Shown: positions 50,339-60,226, numbered from the stretch's first letter. The stretch is 61,629 nt of DNA from Deltaproteobacteria bacterium (GCA_030694465.1 JAUXYJ010000064.1:1-61629); one strand, 5' to 3'. Numbers and translations are program-made. Notes: generated from the letters alone by a model not told the origin.

Positions 50339-50411
50339 TGTGCGGTGAACTGTACTCTGCCCTCAAGGGCTTGCGCAGAAGCAGAGTCAACGATAACAGC
50401 GCTCACACCCA

Positions 50412-50891
50412 ATGAACGTCCAGACGCAGGTTACGCGCGACATGCAGGGCTCCCCCGAGGCGCTCTTTGCCTTCGCGACTTCGCCCTCGGGGCTCGCAGA
50501 GACCATCCGCCCGGTGGGACCGATCCCCGGCGTGGCGAGCGCGACGGTCTTGGGCGATGGCCCCATGGGAGCGGGGACGCTCCGCAAGGTAATCCTCACG
50601 GACAAGAGCACGCTGGACGAAGAGGTCCTCGTGCTGACGGCGCCCAGCAATCACACCTACCGCGTAACGGGATTCTCTGGTTTTTTCGGGCTTCTGGTGC
50701 GCTCTGCGCGTGCCGAGTGGCGCTTTGAGCCCAGCGCGTTGGGCACGACCATCACGTGGCACTATTCGTTTGAGCTCACGAGCCCCGCGGTCGCGCTCCT
50801 CGCGATCCCGTTGGTCAAGCTCGCGATGAACAAGCTCATGGCGAACACTCTGAAGAACATCGCCGCGCGCGCCCCGACGCTCGCAGAGTAA
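50412..50891 (+). CDS. SRPBCC-family protein
   Basis: A 159-residue soluble protein of the helix-grip fold: N-V-Q-T-Q-V-T-R-D-M-Q-G-S-P-E-A-L-F-A-F-A at the N-terminus, a beta-sheet with G-T-T-I-T-W-H-Y-S-F-E, and the long C-terminal helix K-L-A-M-N-K-L-M-A-N-T-L-K-N-I. Members bind hydrophobic small molecules; the ligand is unknown. The next gene follows after 12 bases. Confidence 0.72.
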   Translation: MNVQTQVTRDMQGSPEALFAFATSPSGLAETIRPVGPIPGVASATVLGDGPMGAGTLRKVILTDKSTLDEEVLVLTAPSNHTYRVTGFSGFFGLLVRSARAEWRFEPSALGTTITWHYSFELTSPAVALLAIPLVKLAMNKLMANTLKNIAARAPTLAE

Positions 50892-50903
50892 AGCGACAAT
50901 CGC

Positions 50904-51251
50904 GTGCCAAAAACCAAGTCCAAAGCGCCAACCCGTGCGCCCACTTACGCGATCGCCCTCTTGCCCTTCGTGGCGGTGGTCTTGGTCTCGATCACGGCCC
51001 AGCGGGCCGAGAACCGCGCCGCAGCGCGCGCACGCTGGCTGCAGAGCGACTCGGGTGCGGATGCAGGGCGTGTATTCGTAGATGGCAGCGAAAACTCCGA
51101 TCAAGTGAGCGCCGCACGCACCGAGGCGCGAGAAAATCCGAGGCTGATTGCGAAGGCAAGGCGTCGAAGCGTGCATGCGGGCTTGACAGAACAGCCCATG
51201 CAGGTACAGTCGCGCCCCTTTGCGGGGTCTACCTTCCGTTTTGTCTACTGA
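50904..51251 (+). CDS. Hypothetical protein with one membrane segment
   Basis: A 115-residue protein with a GTG start. A basic N-terminus precedes a hydrophobic helix at about 15-32 (YAIALLPFVAVVLVSITAQ), then a charged, probably exported, tail. No family recognised. Supported by its position 12 bases after the SRPBCC gene and before the str operon. Confidence 0.45.
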   Translation: MPKTKSKAPTRAPTYAIALLPFVAVVLVSITAQRAENRAAARARWLQSDSGADAGRVFVDGSENSDQVSAARTEARENPRLIAKARRRSVHAGLTEQPMQVQSRPFAGSTFRFVY

Positions 51252-51319
51252 GCGCGCGGTAGGACTGTTAGACCCCAAGCAAGAATGACACTTTCCTAGC
51301 GCTCTATTTGACGCTACCT

Positions 51320-51335
51320 CCCGAGAGAACTCGGG
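51320..51335 (+). other. Leader hairpin upstream of rpsL
   Basis: CCCGAG, loop AGAA, CTCGGG: a perfect 6-bp stem 54 bases before the rpsL ATG. In ribosomal operons, leader structures can be autoregulatory targets; here no specific protein-binding mimicry was recognised. Confidence 0.35.
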
Positions 51336-51389
51336 ATGGATGCTCTGCAGAAACCCTGCCGAATTCCTGTTCCAGGAGCCACTTTCGAG

Positions 51390-51788
51390 ATGCCGACGAT
51401 CAATCAACTTGTGCGCAAAGGGCGCGAAGTGAACCAGTGGAAGACTGCTTCACCCGCGCTTCGTGACTGCCCTCAAAAGCGTGGTGTTTGCACCCGCGTG
51501 TACACAACCACCCCCAAGAAGCCCAACTCGGCGCTTCGCAAGGTGGCTCGTGTTCGCTTGACCAACCAGATGGAAGTCACGGCTTACATCCCTGGTGAGG
51601 GTCACAACCTTCAAGAGCACTCGGTTGTGCTGATCCGCGGCGGCCGCGTCAAAGATCTTCCCGGCGTGCGCTACCACATTGTTCGCGGAACCCTCGACGC
51701 CGTCGGCGCAGCCGGCCCCTCGAACACGAACAAGAAAGAGCGTTCGCAAGGACGTTCTAAGTACGGCGTCAAGAAGAAGAAGGGTTGA
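51390..51788 (+). CDS. rpsL: 30S ribosomal protein S12
   Basis: A 132-residue protein with the S12 core [14 protein letters not shown] and [26 protein letters not shown]. The lysines that mutate to give streptomycin resistance are both Lys, so the wild-type sensitive form is predicted. The ATG at 51390 matches the family start (M-P-T-I-N-Q-L-V-R) and has AGGAG at 51374-51378. An upstream in-frame ATG at 51336 would add 18 residues absent from S12. It begins the str operon; rpsG starts after 6 bases. Confidence 0.97.
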   Translation: MPTINQLVRKGREVNQWKTASPALRDCPQKRGVCTRVYTTTPKKPNSALRKVARVRLTNQMEVTAYIPGEGHNLQEHSVVLIRGGRVKDLPGVRYHIVRGTLDAVGAAGPSNTNKKERSQGRSKYGVKKKKG

Positions 51789-51794
51789 TCACCA

Positions 51795-52265
51795 ATGCCA
51801 CGTCGCGGAGAAGTACCTAAGCGCAAGACGATCGCCGATCCTAAGTTCAAGGATCGCTTGGTCGCCAAAATGATGAACACGATCATGTTGTCCGGCAAAA
51901 AAGCTGTGGCAGAGAGCATCGTGTACGGCGCTTTCGACGTGATCCAAGAGCGCTTCAAAGAAGACCCCCTCGAGGTCTTTCGTCGCGCACTGGACAACGT
52001 GAAGCCCAAGGTCGAAGTCAAGAGCCGCCGAGTCGGTGGTGCGACCTACCAGGTCCCCGTCGATGTGCGCCCCGAGCGTCGTGTGTCGCTCGCGATGCGT
52101 TGGCTCACCAACTACTCGCGCTCACGCGGCGAGAAGAACATGCGCGAGCGCTTGGCCAATGAGCTTATGGAAGCCAGCCAGGGTCGTGGCAACGCGGTGA
52201 AGAAAAAAGAAGACACGCACAAGATGGCAGACGCGAACAAGGCGTTTGCTCACTACCGCTGGTAA
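51795..52265 (+). CDS. rpsG: 30S ribosomal protein S7
   Basis: A 156-residue protein that nucleates the 30S head. Family motifs [30 protein letters not shown] and R-W-L, plus the Lys-rich C-terminal arm ending [15 protein letters not shown], are all present. It is followed by a 588-base gap before fusA, longer than the usual spacing. Confidence 0.97.
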   Translation: MPRRGEVPKRKTIADPKFKDRLVAKMMNTIMLSGKKAVAESIVYGAFDVIQERFKEDPLEVFRRALDNVKPKVEVKSRRVGGATYQVPVDVRPERRVSLAMRWLTNYSRSRGEKNMRERLANELMEASQGRGNAVKKKEDTHKMADANKAFAHYRW

Positions 52266-52853
52266 TCACCCGCGACTGCTTCTCGAACGAACAGAGCTCC
52301 GCACCAGAGATACTGCTACCTGCATAGACAACACGTTCGGTGCCACCCCTTCGATGAGGGTGGGTCGCAGTGACGCGCTTCTGTCTGTTTCGCCTAACTC
52401 TTCGCTGTCTTTCACGACCGAAGACCCCCATGGCGATACCAAACCAGACCCAAGCGTCCACGCAATCGAGACCAACTAGACTCTGCGCTTCCGCAGGGAT
52501 TCTCCTCGGTGCCCCATAAGTGGGCACCAGAGAGATCTCTCAGAAGACTCAGAGCGGTCGAGAGCCACTTGCGACGTGTTGCATCCCTCCCTTGGCACGA
52601 CCTAAACCCGCTTCAAAAGTAAGCGGGTTGCGCCAGGGGAGGGTTTTGTCTGTTCAACGCTCCCGATCTGGTGTATGGGGCCCGCGTTGAAGTCTCATCG
52701 AGGATACAAAACATCGGAAGCACTCGCCCCGCGAACTCCCCGAGCCTCGAGACCTACAGAGGGCTGAGCCCCTTCAACGCCACTTTACTTTCACAAGTTT
52801 TACATCCATCGGCGCCTCGAACCATCGACGCCGACCACCTGGAGACGACCACA
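52266..52853 (+). promoter_or_regulatory. Structured leader/gap between rpsG and fusA
   Basis: The 588 bases hold no protein-like frame but several hairpins: CCACCC/GGGTGG near 52341-52363, GGTGCCC/GGGCACC (52508-52514 and 52522-52528, loop CATAAGT), and palindrome GAGAGATCTCTC near 52530-52541. The large two-tier hairpin at 52585-52643 is listed separately. Promoter and RNA-level control of fusA-tuf separate from rpsL-rpsG is the likely meaning. No tRNA was recognised. Confidence 0.5.
52585..52643 (+). terminator. Large two-tier hairpin followed by TTTT, terminator or attenuator
   Basis: Outer stem CCCTCCCTTGGC (52585-52596) with GCCAGGGGAGGG (52632-52643): 12 bp including one U-G. Inner stem AACCCGCTT (52605-52613) with AAGCGGGTT (52621-52629): 9 bp, loop CAAAAGT. 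An asymmetric internal loop (8 and 2 nt) lies between. TTTTGTC follows directly. It would end rpsL-rpsG transcripts or attenuate entry into fusA. Confidence 0.6.
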
Positions 52854-55013
52854 GTGCCCCGCGACCTTCCAATTGAGCGCTACCGCAACATCGGCATCAT
52901 GGCTCACATTGATGCTGGCAAGACCACGTGCAGCGAGCGCGTCCTGTACTACACCGGCCGAGTTCACAAGCTCGGCGAGGTGCACGAGGGCGCCGCCACG
53001 ATGGACTGGATGGAGCAGGAGCAGGAGCGTGGAATCACGATCACCTCTGCAGCCACGACGGCCTTCTGGGTCCCGTTGCACGGTGTTTACAAAGACATCA
53101 AGCACCGCATCAACCTCATCGACACGCCTGGGCACGTAGACTTCACGATCGAAGTCGAGCGCTCATTGCGTGTTCTTGACGGCGCGGTCGCCGTGTTTGA
53201 CGGCGGCAACGGCGTCGAGCCCCAGAGCGAGACGGTCTGGCGTCAGGCTGACAAATACCACGTCCCACGCATCGCGTTCATGAACAAGATGGACAAGATC
53301 GGTGCGGACTTCGAGATGTGCGTTGAGTCCATGCGCGATCGTCTTGGGACCAACCCGGTCCCGATTAACTTCCCCATCGGCGTCGAGGACAAGCACCGCG
53401 GTGTGTTTGATCTCGTCCGCATGAAGGGCATTGTCTTCGACGAGGAATCCAAGGGTCAGAAGTTCGACGTGCTCGATCTCGAGCAGCTCGGCGAGCTCCC
53501 GCAGTTCAAAGACTACCCGGCGGATTGGCAGGAGTTTCAGGACCGTGTCGACACCTACCGTCAGGGCTTGATCGAAGCGGCCGCGGATTGCGACGAAGTC
53601 GTCGGCGAGAAGTTTCTCGAAGACCGCGTCGCGGACATCACCGAAGAAGACATCCAGCGTGCTCTGCGCGCAGGGACGATCAGCTTCAAGTGCGTCCCCG
53701 TCGTGGCTGGATCTGCTTTTAAGAACAAGGGCGTGCAGATGCTCTTGGACGCCGTGATCACGTACTTGCCTTCGCCCCAGGACATCCCTGCGGTCAAGGG
53801 CAAGCACCCAGACACGGGCGCTGAGGTCATCCGCGAAGCGCGTGACGACCAGCCCTTCGCAGGCCTCGCCTTCAAGATCATGAACGACAAGTTCGTGGGA
53901 AATCTCACGTTCTTCAGGACCTACTCGGGCACGCTTGAGTCTGGCTCTGCGGTGCTCAACAGCTCGCGTAACAAGGGCGAGCGCATCGGTCGATTGCTGC
54001 TCATGCATTCGAACGATCGCGAGGACATCAAGGACGTGTTCGCAGGTGTGATCGCTGCTGCAGTGGGTCTTCGTGACACGCGCACCGGCGACACGATCTG
54101 CGACGAGCGCAACCCCGTTGTGCTTGAAGCCATGATCTTTCCGCAGCCAGTCATTGAGATCTCGGTGGAGCCCAAGACCAAGGCTGACCAAGAGAAGATG
54201 GGCGTCGCCCTCGCACGCTTGGCCTACGAAGATCCCTCGCTCCGTGTGTCCACCGACGAAGAGAGCGGCCAGACCATCCTCAAGGGGATGGGCGAGCTGC
54301 ACTTGGACATCATCGTGGACCGCATGAAGCGTGAGTTCAAAGTCGAAGCCAACACGGGCAAGCCCAAGGTGGCTTACCGCGAGTCGATCCGAAAGACCGT
54401 CGAGCAAGATTACAAGCACGTCAAGCAGTCGGGCGGACGCGGTCAGTACGGCCACGTCACGATCGAAGTGTCCCCTGGCGAGCGCGGCACTGGCTTTGTG
54501 TTCGTGGACGACATCAAGGGCGGCGTGATCCCGAAAGAGTTTATCCCGGCCGTGGCCAAGGGCATCGAAGGCGCGATCTCGCGCGGCGTGCTCGCTGGCT
54601 TTCCGGTGATCGACGTGAAGGTTCGTCTCTTCTTCGGCAGCTACCACGACGTGGACTCGAGCGCGACGGCCTTCGAAATCGCAGGCTCCATCGCGTTTCA
54701 AGAGGCCGCCAAGAAGGCAGGGTTGCACCTGCTTGAGCCGATCATGGCGACCGAAGTCATCACGCCAGACCAGTTCATGGGCGACGTCATCGGCGATCTC
54801 AACTCACGACGTGGGCAGATCCGCGGAATGACTCAGCGTGGCAACACGCAGGTCATCGAATCGTACGTGCCGCTTGCCAGCATGTTCGGTTATGTGACAG
54901 ACCTCCGCTCCAAGACTCAGGGGCGCGCGATGTCGACGATGCAGTTTGCGCACTACGATCCGGTCCCGGCCGCAGTGCAAGAAGAAGTCGTCGCCAAGAT
55001 CAAGGGTGGTTGA
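52854..55013 (+). CDS. fusA: Elongation factor G
   Basis: A 719-residue translocase GTPase. It has G1 A-H-I-D-A-G-K-T-T (17-25), G2 region [10 protein letters not shown]3 D-T-P-G-H-V-D-F, G4 N-K-M-D, and the domain IV/V motifs G-R-G-Q-Y-G-H-V and R-G-Q-I-R-G-M. The start is GTG at 52854 with GGAGAC at 52841-52846. The frame is open to 52671, but the added residues do not belong to the family. It follows the long structured gap and precedes tuf by 114 bases. Confidence 0.97.
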   Translation: MPRDLPIERYRNIGIMAHIDAGKTTCSERVLYYTGRVHKLGEVHEGAATMDWMEQEQERGITITSAATTAFWVPLHGVYKDIKHRINLIDTPGHVDFTIEVERSLRVLDGAVAVFDGGNGVEPQSETVWRQADKYHVPRIAFMNKMDKIGADFEMCVESMRDRLGTNPVPINFPIGVEDKHRGVFDLVRMKGIVFDEESKGQKFDVLDLEQLGELPQFKDYPADWQEFQDRVDTYRQGLIEAAADCDEVVGEKFLEDRVADITEEDIQRALRAGTISFKCVPVVAGSAFKNKGVQMLLDAVITYLPSPQDIPAVKGKHPDTGAEVIREARDDQPFAGLAFKIMNDKFVGNLTFFRTYSGTLESGSAVLNSSRNKGERIGRLLLMHSNDREDIKDVFAGVIAAAVGLRDTRTGDTICDERNPVVLEAMIFPQPVIEISVEPKTKADQEKMGVALARLAYEDPSLRVSTDEESGQTILKGMGELHLDIIVDRMKREFKVEANTGKPKVAYRESIRKTVEQDYKHVKQSGGRGQYGHVTIEVSPGERGTGFVFVDDIKGGVIPKEFIPAVAKGIEGAISRGVLAGFPVIDVKVRLFFGSYHDVDSSATAFEIAGSIAFQEAAKKAGLHLLEPIMATEVITPDQFMGDVIGDLNSRRGQIRGMTQRGNTQVIESYVPLASMFGYVTDLRSKTQGRAMSTMQFAHYDPVPAAVQEEVVAKIKGG

Positions 55014-55127
55014 GAGCCACTGCGGCCCGCCAGCGCAGTCATCGGCCGCACTCGTTTGCATGCGTTCACCGTGGTGGACGCTTGATTTTACTCAGAAGTT
55101 TCGAAGTATCGTTTAGGAGAGACAGTC

Positions 55128-56324
55128 ATGGCCAAGGAGAAATTCGTCCGCAACAAACCGCACGTGAACGTTGGGACCATCGGTCACATCGATCACGGCA
55201 AGACCACGTTGACCGCAGCGATCAGCGCTGTGCTCAAGCGCCGCTTGAACCTCAAGTACGACGTCAAGAGCTACAAGGACATCGCCAAGGGTGGCATCGA
55301 TCGTGATGCGACCAAGACGGTGACCATTGCAGCCGCGCACGTCGAGTACGAGACGACCAAGCGTCACTACGCGCACGTGGATTGCCCCGGACACGCGGAC
55401 TACATCAAGAACATGATCACCGGCGCAGCGCAGATGGACGGCGCGATTCTCGTCGTCAGCGCGCTTGACTCGGTGATGCCCCAGACGCGTGAGCACGTTC
55501 TGCTTGCACGCCAGGTTGGTGTTCCGCACATCGTGGTGTTTCTCAACAAGTGCGACGCAGTCGATGACCCCGAGATCTTGGATCTCGTGGCTGAAGAAGT
55601 GCGCGATCTTCTGAACAAGTACCAGTTCCCGGGCGACGAGACCCCCGTGATCCGTGGTGCAGCGCTCCCCGCCCTCAACGGCGACAAGGCCTGGGAAGAC
55701 AAGATCCTCGAGCTCGGCGAAGCGCTCGACACTTTTATTCCTGAGCCCATTCGTGAGAACGACAAGCCCTTCTTGCTCGCGGTCGAGGACGTGTTCTCGA
55801 TCAAGGGCCGCGGGACGGTTGCAACGGGCCGTGTCGAGCGTGGCATGGTCAAGGTTGGCGACGACGCAGAGATCATCGGGTACGGCTCGGTCAAGAAGAC
55901 CGTCGTCACCGGCGTCGAGATGTTTCGCAAGTCGCTTGAGAGCGCTCAAGCGGGTGACAACGCGGGTCTCTTGCTCCGCGGTGTTGAAAAGTCGGACATC
56001 GAGCGTGGCCAAGTGCTGGCCAAGCCCGGTTCGATCACGCCCCACAAGAAGTTCATTGGTCAGTGCTACGTGCTCAAGAAGGAAGAGGGTGGCCGTCACA
56101 CGCCGTTCTTCACCAACTACCGCCCGCAGTTCTACATCCGCACCACGGATGTGACTGGCAACGTGCAGCTTCCTGAGGACATCAAGATGGTCATGCCGGG
56201 CGACAGCGTTGAGATCAACGTTGAGCTCATCACGCCCGTCGCGCTCGAAGAGCAGATGCGCTTCGCGATCCGCGAGGGTGGCAAGACCGTCGGCGCAGGT
56301 GTGGTCACCAAGATCACCGATTAG
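55128..56324 (+). CDS. tuf: Elongation factor Tu
   Basis: A 398-residue GTPase that carries aminoacyl-tRNA to the ribosome. G1 is G-H-I-D-H-G-K-T (19-26), G3 D-C-P-G-H-A-D-Y, G4 N-K-C-D, and domain II/III motifs such as G-R-G-T-V-A-T-G-R and R-T-T-D-V-T-G are present. A strong AGGAGA (55114-55119) precedes the ATG. SelB, not EF-Tu, would be needed for the selenoprotein; it is not in this window. Confidence 0.98.
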   Translation: MAKEKFVRNKPHVNVGTIGHIDHGKTTLTAAISAVLKRRLNLKYDVKSYKDIAKGGIDRDATKTVTIAAAHVEYETTKRHYAHVDCPGHADYIKNMITGAAQMDGAILVVSALDSVMPQTREHVLLARQVGVPHIVVFLNKCDAVDDPEILDLVAEEVRDLLNKYQFPGDETPVIRGAALPALNGDKAWEDKILELGEALDTFIPEPIRENDKPFLLAVEDVFSIKGRGTVATGRVERGMVKVGDDAEIIGYGSVKKTVVTGVEMFRKSLESAQAGDNAGLLLRGVEKSDIERGQVLAKPGSITPHKKFIGQCYVLKKEEGGRHTPFFTNYRPQFYIRTTDVTGNVQLPEDIKMVMPGDSVEINVELITPVALEEQMRFAIREGGKTVGAGVVTKITD

Positions 56325-56490
56325 TCGGTGTGACCTCTCTGTTCGCTGAGCTTGCTCGGTGGACAGTGAGGGTCGGGTCCTCTGGGCTCGAGTCAGCGCT
56401 GCGCAGTGAGAGCACTCACAGGGCGCATCGGTGACGCGGGCCAGCGAGGCCCACCTAAGCCTCTGAAGAGATTTTGTGGTTTCAAAAGGC

Positions 56491-56506
56491 GTCCGCGACG
56501 GCGGAC
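56491..56506 (+). other. Hairpin just upstream of rpsJ
   Basis: GTCCGC, loop GACG, GCGGAC: a perfect 6-bp stem ending 16 bases before the rpsJ ATG, close to its Shine-Dalgarno region (GAGAAG). It could affect rpsJ initiation or S10-operon autocontrol. The rest of the 198-base tuf-rpsJ gap shows nothing specific. Confidence 0.35.
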
Positions 56507-56522
56507 AGAGTGAGAAGTTGTC

Positions 56523-56828
56523 ATGACAACCAAGATCCGAATTCGCCTCAAGGCGTACGATCACAAGCTGCTGGATCAAGCAGTCACTGAGATCGTTGAG
56601 ACTGCGCGCACCACGAGTGCGCGGGTGGTGGGACCGATCCCGCTTCCGACGAAGATCAACCGATACACGGTGCTGCGATCACCGCACGTGGACAAGAAGT
56701 CGCGTGAACAGTTCGAGATCCGCACGCACAAGCGCATGTTGGATATTCTTGAGCCCACACAAGCAACACTAGACGCTCTCATGAAGCTCGATTTGTCGGC
56801 CGGTGTCGACGTCGAGATCAAGAGCTGA
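56523..56828 (+). CDS. rpsJ: 30S ribosomal protein S10
   Basis: A 101-residue protein with the S10 pattern [23 protein letters not shown] and [16 protein letters not shown]. It begins the S10 operon after tuf. The next gene is rplD after 20 bases; rplC, normally between them, is absent. Confidence 0.97.
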   Translation: MTTKIRIRLKAYDHKLLDQAVTEIVETARTTSARVVGPIPLPTKINRYTVLRSPHVDKKSREQFEIRTHKRMLDILEPTQATLDALMKLDLSAGVDVEIKS

Positions 56829-56848
56829 GAGAAAGGGGTCCAAGAGCC

Positions 56849-57481
56849 ATGGCAAAAGTAGACCTCCTCGACATTGAGTCCAAAAAGGTTGGAGAAATCG
56901 ACCTCAAGGACGAAGTCTTCGGTATCCAAGAGATCAATCAGCACCTCTTTTATGAGGTCGTGAAGGCACAGCTTGCCTCACGTCGTTCGGGGACCGCAGC
57001 CGCCAAAGAGCGCGCCGCGGTCTCGGGTTCGAGCAAGAAGATCTACAAGCAAAAAGGCACGGGCAACGCACGTCACGGCAGCAAGCGCGCGCCGCAGATG
57101 TACAAGGGTGGCGCGGCTCATCCGCCCATCCCGCGTTCGTATGCCTACCGCCCCCCGGCGCAGGTTCGCGCGGGTGCTCTTCGTCACGCGTTGTCGTTCT
57201 ATCTCAAAGAGGGACGATTGACCGTGGTGGACAAGTGGGAGCCCTCGGAGTTTAAGACCAAGGCGATTGCAGCCGCCATTGGCAAGCTCAACAGCAATGG
57301 TGGCTCGGCCGTGGTGATTGAAGTGGCTTCGAACGAGAAGCTCCGTCAGTCGACGCGTAACTTGGCGACCGCGACCTTCCTCCCGCCCGAAGGCGTGAAC
57401 GTGTACGACATTCTTCGTCACGATCACTTGATTCTTACCCAGTCCGCAGCGCGTGCTCTTGAAGCACGTCTCGGCGGTTGA
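56849..57481 (+). CDS. rplD: 50S ribosomal protein L4
   Basis: A 210-residue protein with the L4 exit-tunnel loop [17 protein letters not shown] and the C-terminal Rossmann-like domain ([13 protein letters not shown]). L4 is the usual autoregulator of the S10 operon in enterobacteria. An AGAAAGGGGTCC region precedes the ATG. It directly follows rpsJ. Confidence 0.95.
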   Translation: MAKVDLLDIESKKVGEIDLKDEVFGIQEINQHLFYEVVKAQLASRRSGTAAAKERAAVSGSSKKIYKQKGTGNARHGSKRAPQMYKGGAAHPPIPRSYAYRPPAQVRAGALRHALSFYLKEGRLTVVDKWEPSEFKTKAIAAAIGKLNSNGGSAVVIEVASNEKLRQSTRNLATATFLPPEGVNVYDILRHDHLILTQSAARALEARLGG

Positions 57482-57507
57482 TGCTTTTGACAGGCTAGGA
57501 GCAGAAC

Positions 57508-57807
57508 ATGACAGTTGTCGCTCACAAGATCCTGCGTCGTCCGCTCATTCTCACCGAGAAGGGCAACACGATGCGGGAGGAAGCAAATCAGTACTCGTTC
57601 GAGGTCGCACGCGATGCGACCAAGCTCGAGATTCGCGCGGCGGTGGAGCAGGCCTTCCCGGACGTGCACGTTGTGGCGGTACGAACGTTGATCGTTCGTG
57701 GCAAAGACCGTCGCATGGGTCGTGGTTATGCCAAGCTCCAAAATTGGAAGAAGGCCATGGTCACGTTGAAGGACGGCGAGAAGATTGAGTTCTTCGAGTC
57801 GTTCTGA
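57508..57807 (+). CDS. rplW: 50S ribosomal protein L23
   Basis: A 99-residue protein with the L23 fold: I-L-R-R-P-L-I-L-T-E-K near the start, F-E-V-A-R-D-A-T-K-L-E-I-R-A-A-V-E and the V-R-G-K-D-R-R-M-G-R-G-Y-A-K loop. It forms the nascent-chain factor docking site at the tunnel exit. A TAGGAGC Shine-Dalgarno is upstream. Confidence 0.95.
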   Translation: MTVVAHKILRRPLILTEKGNTMREEANQYSFEVARDATKLEIRAAVEQAFPDVHVVAVRTLIVRGKDRRMGRGYAKLQNWKKAMVTLKDGEKIEFFESF

Positions 57808-57833
57808 TCCGTTGAAGGGTTTTGGAGAGTTCA

Positions 57834-58667
57834 ATGGCAGTCAAGAGCTACAAGCCGCGCACCCCGTCGCGGCGCTATGTCACCACCAGTTCGTTCACTG
57901 AGATCACCGTAGGCAACGAGCCCCAGCGCTCTTTGCTTGAGGCTCAGCATTCAACTGGCGGTCGCAATCACTATGGCCGAATCACCACGCGTTTTCGCGG
58001 GGGCGGTCACAAGCAGCGCTACCGTGTCATCGACTGGAAGCGTAACAAGATCGGCATCCCCGGCAAGATCGCGACGGTTGAGTATGATCCCAACCGCACC
58101 GCGCGCATTGCGCTGGTGAACTACGCCGACGGCGAGAAGCGTTACATTCTTGCGCCTGACGGGCTCAAGGTTGGCGACGCGATTATTTCGTCGCGTCACG
58201 CGGACATCAAGCCAGGCAACGCGATGCCGCTGCGCTTCGTTCCACTCGGAACGACCGTGCACAACATCGAGCTGAAGGTTGGCAAGGGTGGGCAGATCGC
58301 TCGCTCGGCTGGCTCGTCTGCGCAAGTGATCGCAAAGGAGTCCTCGTGGGGCCAGATTCGTCTGCCCTCGGGCGAGATCCGTAAGATCCACCTCGATTGC
58401 CGCTGCACCATTGGCCAAGTGTCCAACTCGGACCACGCCAATGTCACGCTCGGCAAAGCGGGTCGTTCGCGTTGGCTCGGGTTTCGCCCGCACAACCGCG
58501 GCGTCTCCATGAACCCCGTCGATCACCCCATGGGCGGTGGCGAAGGTCGCAGCTCGGGTGGTCGTCACCCGTGCTCACCGTGGGGCCAACTTGCGAAGGG
58601 TCTCAAGACTCGTCACAACAAGCGCACCGACTCGATGATCGTGAAGCGCCGCAGCTCGAAGGGTTGA
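57834..58667 (+). CDS. rplB: 50S ribosomal protein L2
   Basis: A 277-residue protein of the peptidyl-transferase neighbourhood. It has [22 protein letters not shown], and the conserved [14 protein letters not shown] with the key His. The ATG at 57834 (M-A-V-K-S-Y-K) is used in preference to an upstream start at 57822. rpsS follows after 6 bases. Confidence 0.96.
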   Translation: MAVKSYKPRTPSRRYVTTSSFTEITVGNEPQRSLLEAQHSTGGRNHYGRITTRFRGGGHKQRYRVIDWKRNKIGIPGKIATVEYDPNRTARIALVNYADGEKRYILAPDGLKVGDAIISSRHADIKPGNAMPLRFVPLGTTVHNIELKVGKGGQIARSAGSSAQVIAKESSWGQIRLPSGEIRKIHLDCRCTIGQVSNSDHANVTLGKAGRSRWLGFRPHNRGVSMNPVDHPMGGGEGRSSGGRHPCSPWGQLAKGLKTRHNKRTDSMIVKRRSSKG

Positions 58668-58673
58668 TAGACA

Positions 58674-58976
58674 ATGGCACGCTCACTGAAAAAGGGTCCC
58701 TTCGTGGACCTGCATCTCTCGCAAAAGATCGAGAAGGCCACCGCGGCCCGCTCCAAGACGCCCATCAAGACGTGGTCACGTCGCTCGACGATCACGCCCG
58801 ATGCGATCGGCCTTGCGTTCAATGTGCACAATGGCCGGAAGTTTATTCCGGTGTTTGTCACGGAGAACATGGTCGGCCACAAGTACGGCGAGTTCTCGCC
58901 CACGCGCACCTTCACCAGCCACGCGGGCGACCGCAAGGCCAAGGGTGGAGCACGCGGCGCACCCCCCAAGCGCTGA
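58674..58976 (+). CDS. rpsS: 30S ribosomal protein S19
   Basis: A 100-residue protein of the 30S head: [42 protein letters not shown]. rplV, which normally follows, is absent. The stop lies within a 16-base palindrome, CGCTGAGCGCTCAGCG (58971-58986), with no T-run. Unrelated small genes follow, so the operon ends here. Confidence 0.95.
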   Translation: MARSLKKGPFVDLHLSQKIEKATAARSKTPIKTWSRRSTITPDAIGLAFNVHNGRKFIPVFVTENMVGHKYGEFSPTRTFTSHAGDRKAKGGARGAPPKR

Positions 58977-59070
58977 GCGCTCAGCGGGTCTAAACCGCCC
59001 GACCACGCCCACCGTGAAGCCCTGAGAAGGGTGTCGCGTGTGGGCGTTGTGCGTTTCTCCCCCCCGGGCG

Positions 59071-59379
59071 ATGCGTGTGGGGGACGGGGCGACGTTGGCG
59101 GCTTGGCCAAAAGACTCGGCTCACCTGGGCGCGTGTGGGTTGTTGCGCTCGTCACACAGAGGGCTGGCTCTGGTCGTCCCGCAAACGAATCACGTGGATT
59201 GGGTCGGACGGAGTGTGTGTGGCGTGGACGCGCACTTGAGAGGTCGCGGTTTGACCCGCTGTGCAGGGCTCGGTGGGCGTGAGCGTCGGGGTCTACAGCT
59301 CGTGTTCACGTCGCGCCGAGGTGAGCGCTCCACGGTTGAACTCGAAGAGGGTGAAGCCTTGCAGATCCGAAGAGCTTGA
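59071..59379 (+). CDS. Hypothetical protein, weakly supported
   Basis: A 102-residue frame with codon use similar to neighbours. The C-terminal stretch F-T-S-R-R-G-E-R-S-T-V-E-L-E-E-G-E-A reads like a beta-strand end of a normal protein. No family recognised, and it overlaps the tail of the opposite-strand gene by 74 bases. Confidence 0.35.
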   Translation: MRVGDGATLAAWPKDSAHLGACGLLRSSHRGLALVVPQTNHVDWVGRSVCGVDAHLRGRGLTRCAGLGGRERRGLQLVFTSRRGERSTVELEEGEALQIRRA

Positions 59380-59692
59380 GTGCACCGCGCCCGAGACGAC
59401 CCGAGGGGGCGAGGGCTTCGAGCAGGCCATGGAGCCAGAGATCACCGGCGTCCATGGGCGCTTTGTCCCACGCGTAGGCGAGCGCGGTGAGGTCTTGGTG
59501 GGCGTCGAGCGTGGCGTCGTAGCCGGCGTCGCGCAGGGCGTCTGTGAGTGTGTGGGCCTCCGCCAGTGCGCATGCGTCGCGCACGTCATGGGGGCGCTCT
59601 GCGGCGAAGCGCTTGAGGCTGGCCAACGCTGCGGGGTGGTCTTTGTGTTGGAGCAAGAAGTGCTGGGATGCGGCGCGGACGAGGGTTCCCAT
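59306..59692 (-). CDS. Hypothetical protein of about 128 residues
   Basis: A small helical-looking protein (L-A-S-L-K-R-F-A-A-E-R-P-H-D-V-R-D-A, L-T-A-L-A-Y-A-W-D-K-A-P-M-D) with codon choice typical of the window (C/G in third positions, Leu as CTC). No family recognised and no clear Shine-Dalgarno. The frame continues upstream to 60139, but that part is antisense to the next genes and has His/Pro/Arg-rich composition, so it is excluded. Confidence 0.5.
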   Translation of the reverse strand: MGTLVRAASQHFLLQHKDHPAALASLKRFAAERPHDVRDACALAEAHTLTDALRDAGYDATLDAHQDLTALAYAWDKAPMDAGDLWLHGLLEALAPSGRLGRGALKLFGSARLHPLRVQPWSAHLGAT

Positions 59693-59800
59693 AGGGGGGG
59701 TGAGGCGAGCGTACGTTCGGCGGGGTGTCAAGCGTGTGTGACGAGAGACAATTGCGCGGAGTGTGGGGAGTGTGTTTGGCTGCTGGGCACAGTGGAGATC

Positions 59801-60226
59801 GTGAGCGAGCGCGTGGGCAGGGGAAGTGGCTGGTATGTGTTGTGGGCGCTGGGGGCCGTTGTGGGGTGCCAAGAGCGGCCGGTGGCTTCGGTGTGTGTGC
59901 AGGCGCGTGGGCAGTGGGCGGGCGAGCGGGTCGAGGGCGTGGCGCCCGAGCTCGAGGGGGCCATGCGGGCGGCGATCGAGGCTGAGCACTGGACTGTGAG
60001 TGAGGGCGCGCTGGTGCGACGGGGGCTGAGCACCGAGACGCTGCGGGTCCGCAGTGAGTCGTCGGGGCAGTGCAGGGTGGTGTTGGACAAGCAGGGGACG
60101 CAGCGTGAGCTGGTGCTCGAGCTCACCGCGGATGGGCACTTGCGGGCGATCGGGGTGGGCCCGCGCAACGCGCAGGGGAGGCCTACGTACGGCGCCGGGG
60201 TGATCTTGCGGCGTCTTGGGCGATGA
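59801..60226 (+). CDS. Small lipoprotein, uncharacterised
   Basis: A 141-residue protein with a GTG start. The leader W-Y-V-L-W-A-L-G-A-V-V-G-C has a good lipobox. The remainder is a small alpha/beta domain (E-G-A-M-R-A-A-I-E-A-E-H-W, L-V-L-E-L-T-A-D-G-H-L). No family recognised. Its stop overlaps the sfsA ATG by four bases (ATGA), which supports it as a real gene and puts it in an operon with sfsA. Confidence 0.55.
   Translation: MSERVGRGSGWYVLWALGAVVGCQERPVASVCVQARGQWAGERVEGVAPELEGAMRAAIEAEHWTVSEGALVRRGLSTETLRVRSESSGQCRVVLDKQGTQRELVLELTADGHLRAIGVGPRNAQGRPTYGAGVILRRLGR

Noticed and set aside
51336..51389. N-terminal extension of S12 from an upstream in-frame ATG
   Set aside because: S12 proteins start at M-P-T-I-N-Q-L, which matches the ATG at 51390 with its own Shine-Dalgarno.
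53163..54728. A 521-codon open frame on the minus strand across fusA
   Set aside because: It lies wholly antisense to elongation factor G; the frame is open because of the strong third-position GC bias, and its translation is His/Asp/Val-rich without any domain.
55113..56579. A 488-codon minus-strand frame across tuf
   Set aside because: Antisense shadow of EF-Tu, with no domain features.
58971..58986. Perfect palindrome CGCTGAGCGCTCAGCG at the rpsS stop as a terminator
   Set aside because: It has no loop and no T-run, and such GC palindromes arise by chance in this composition.
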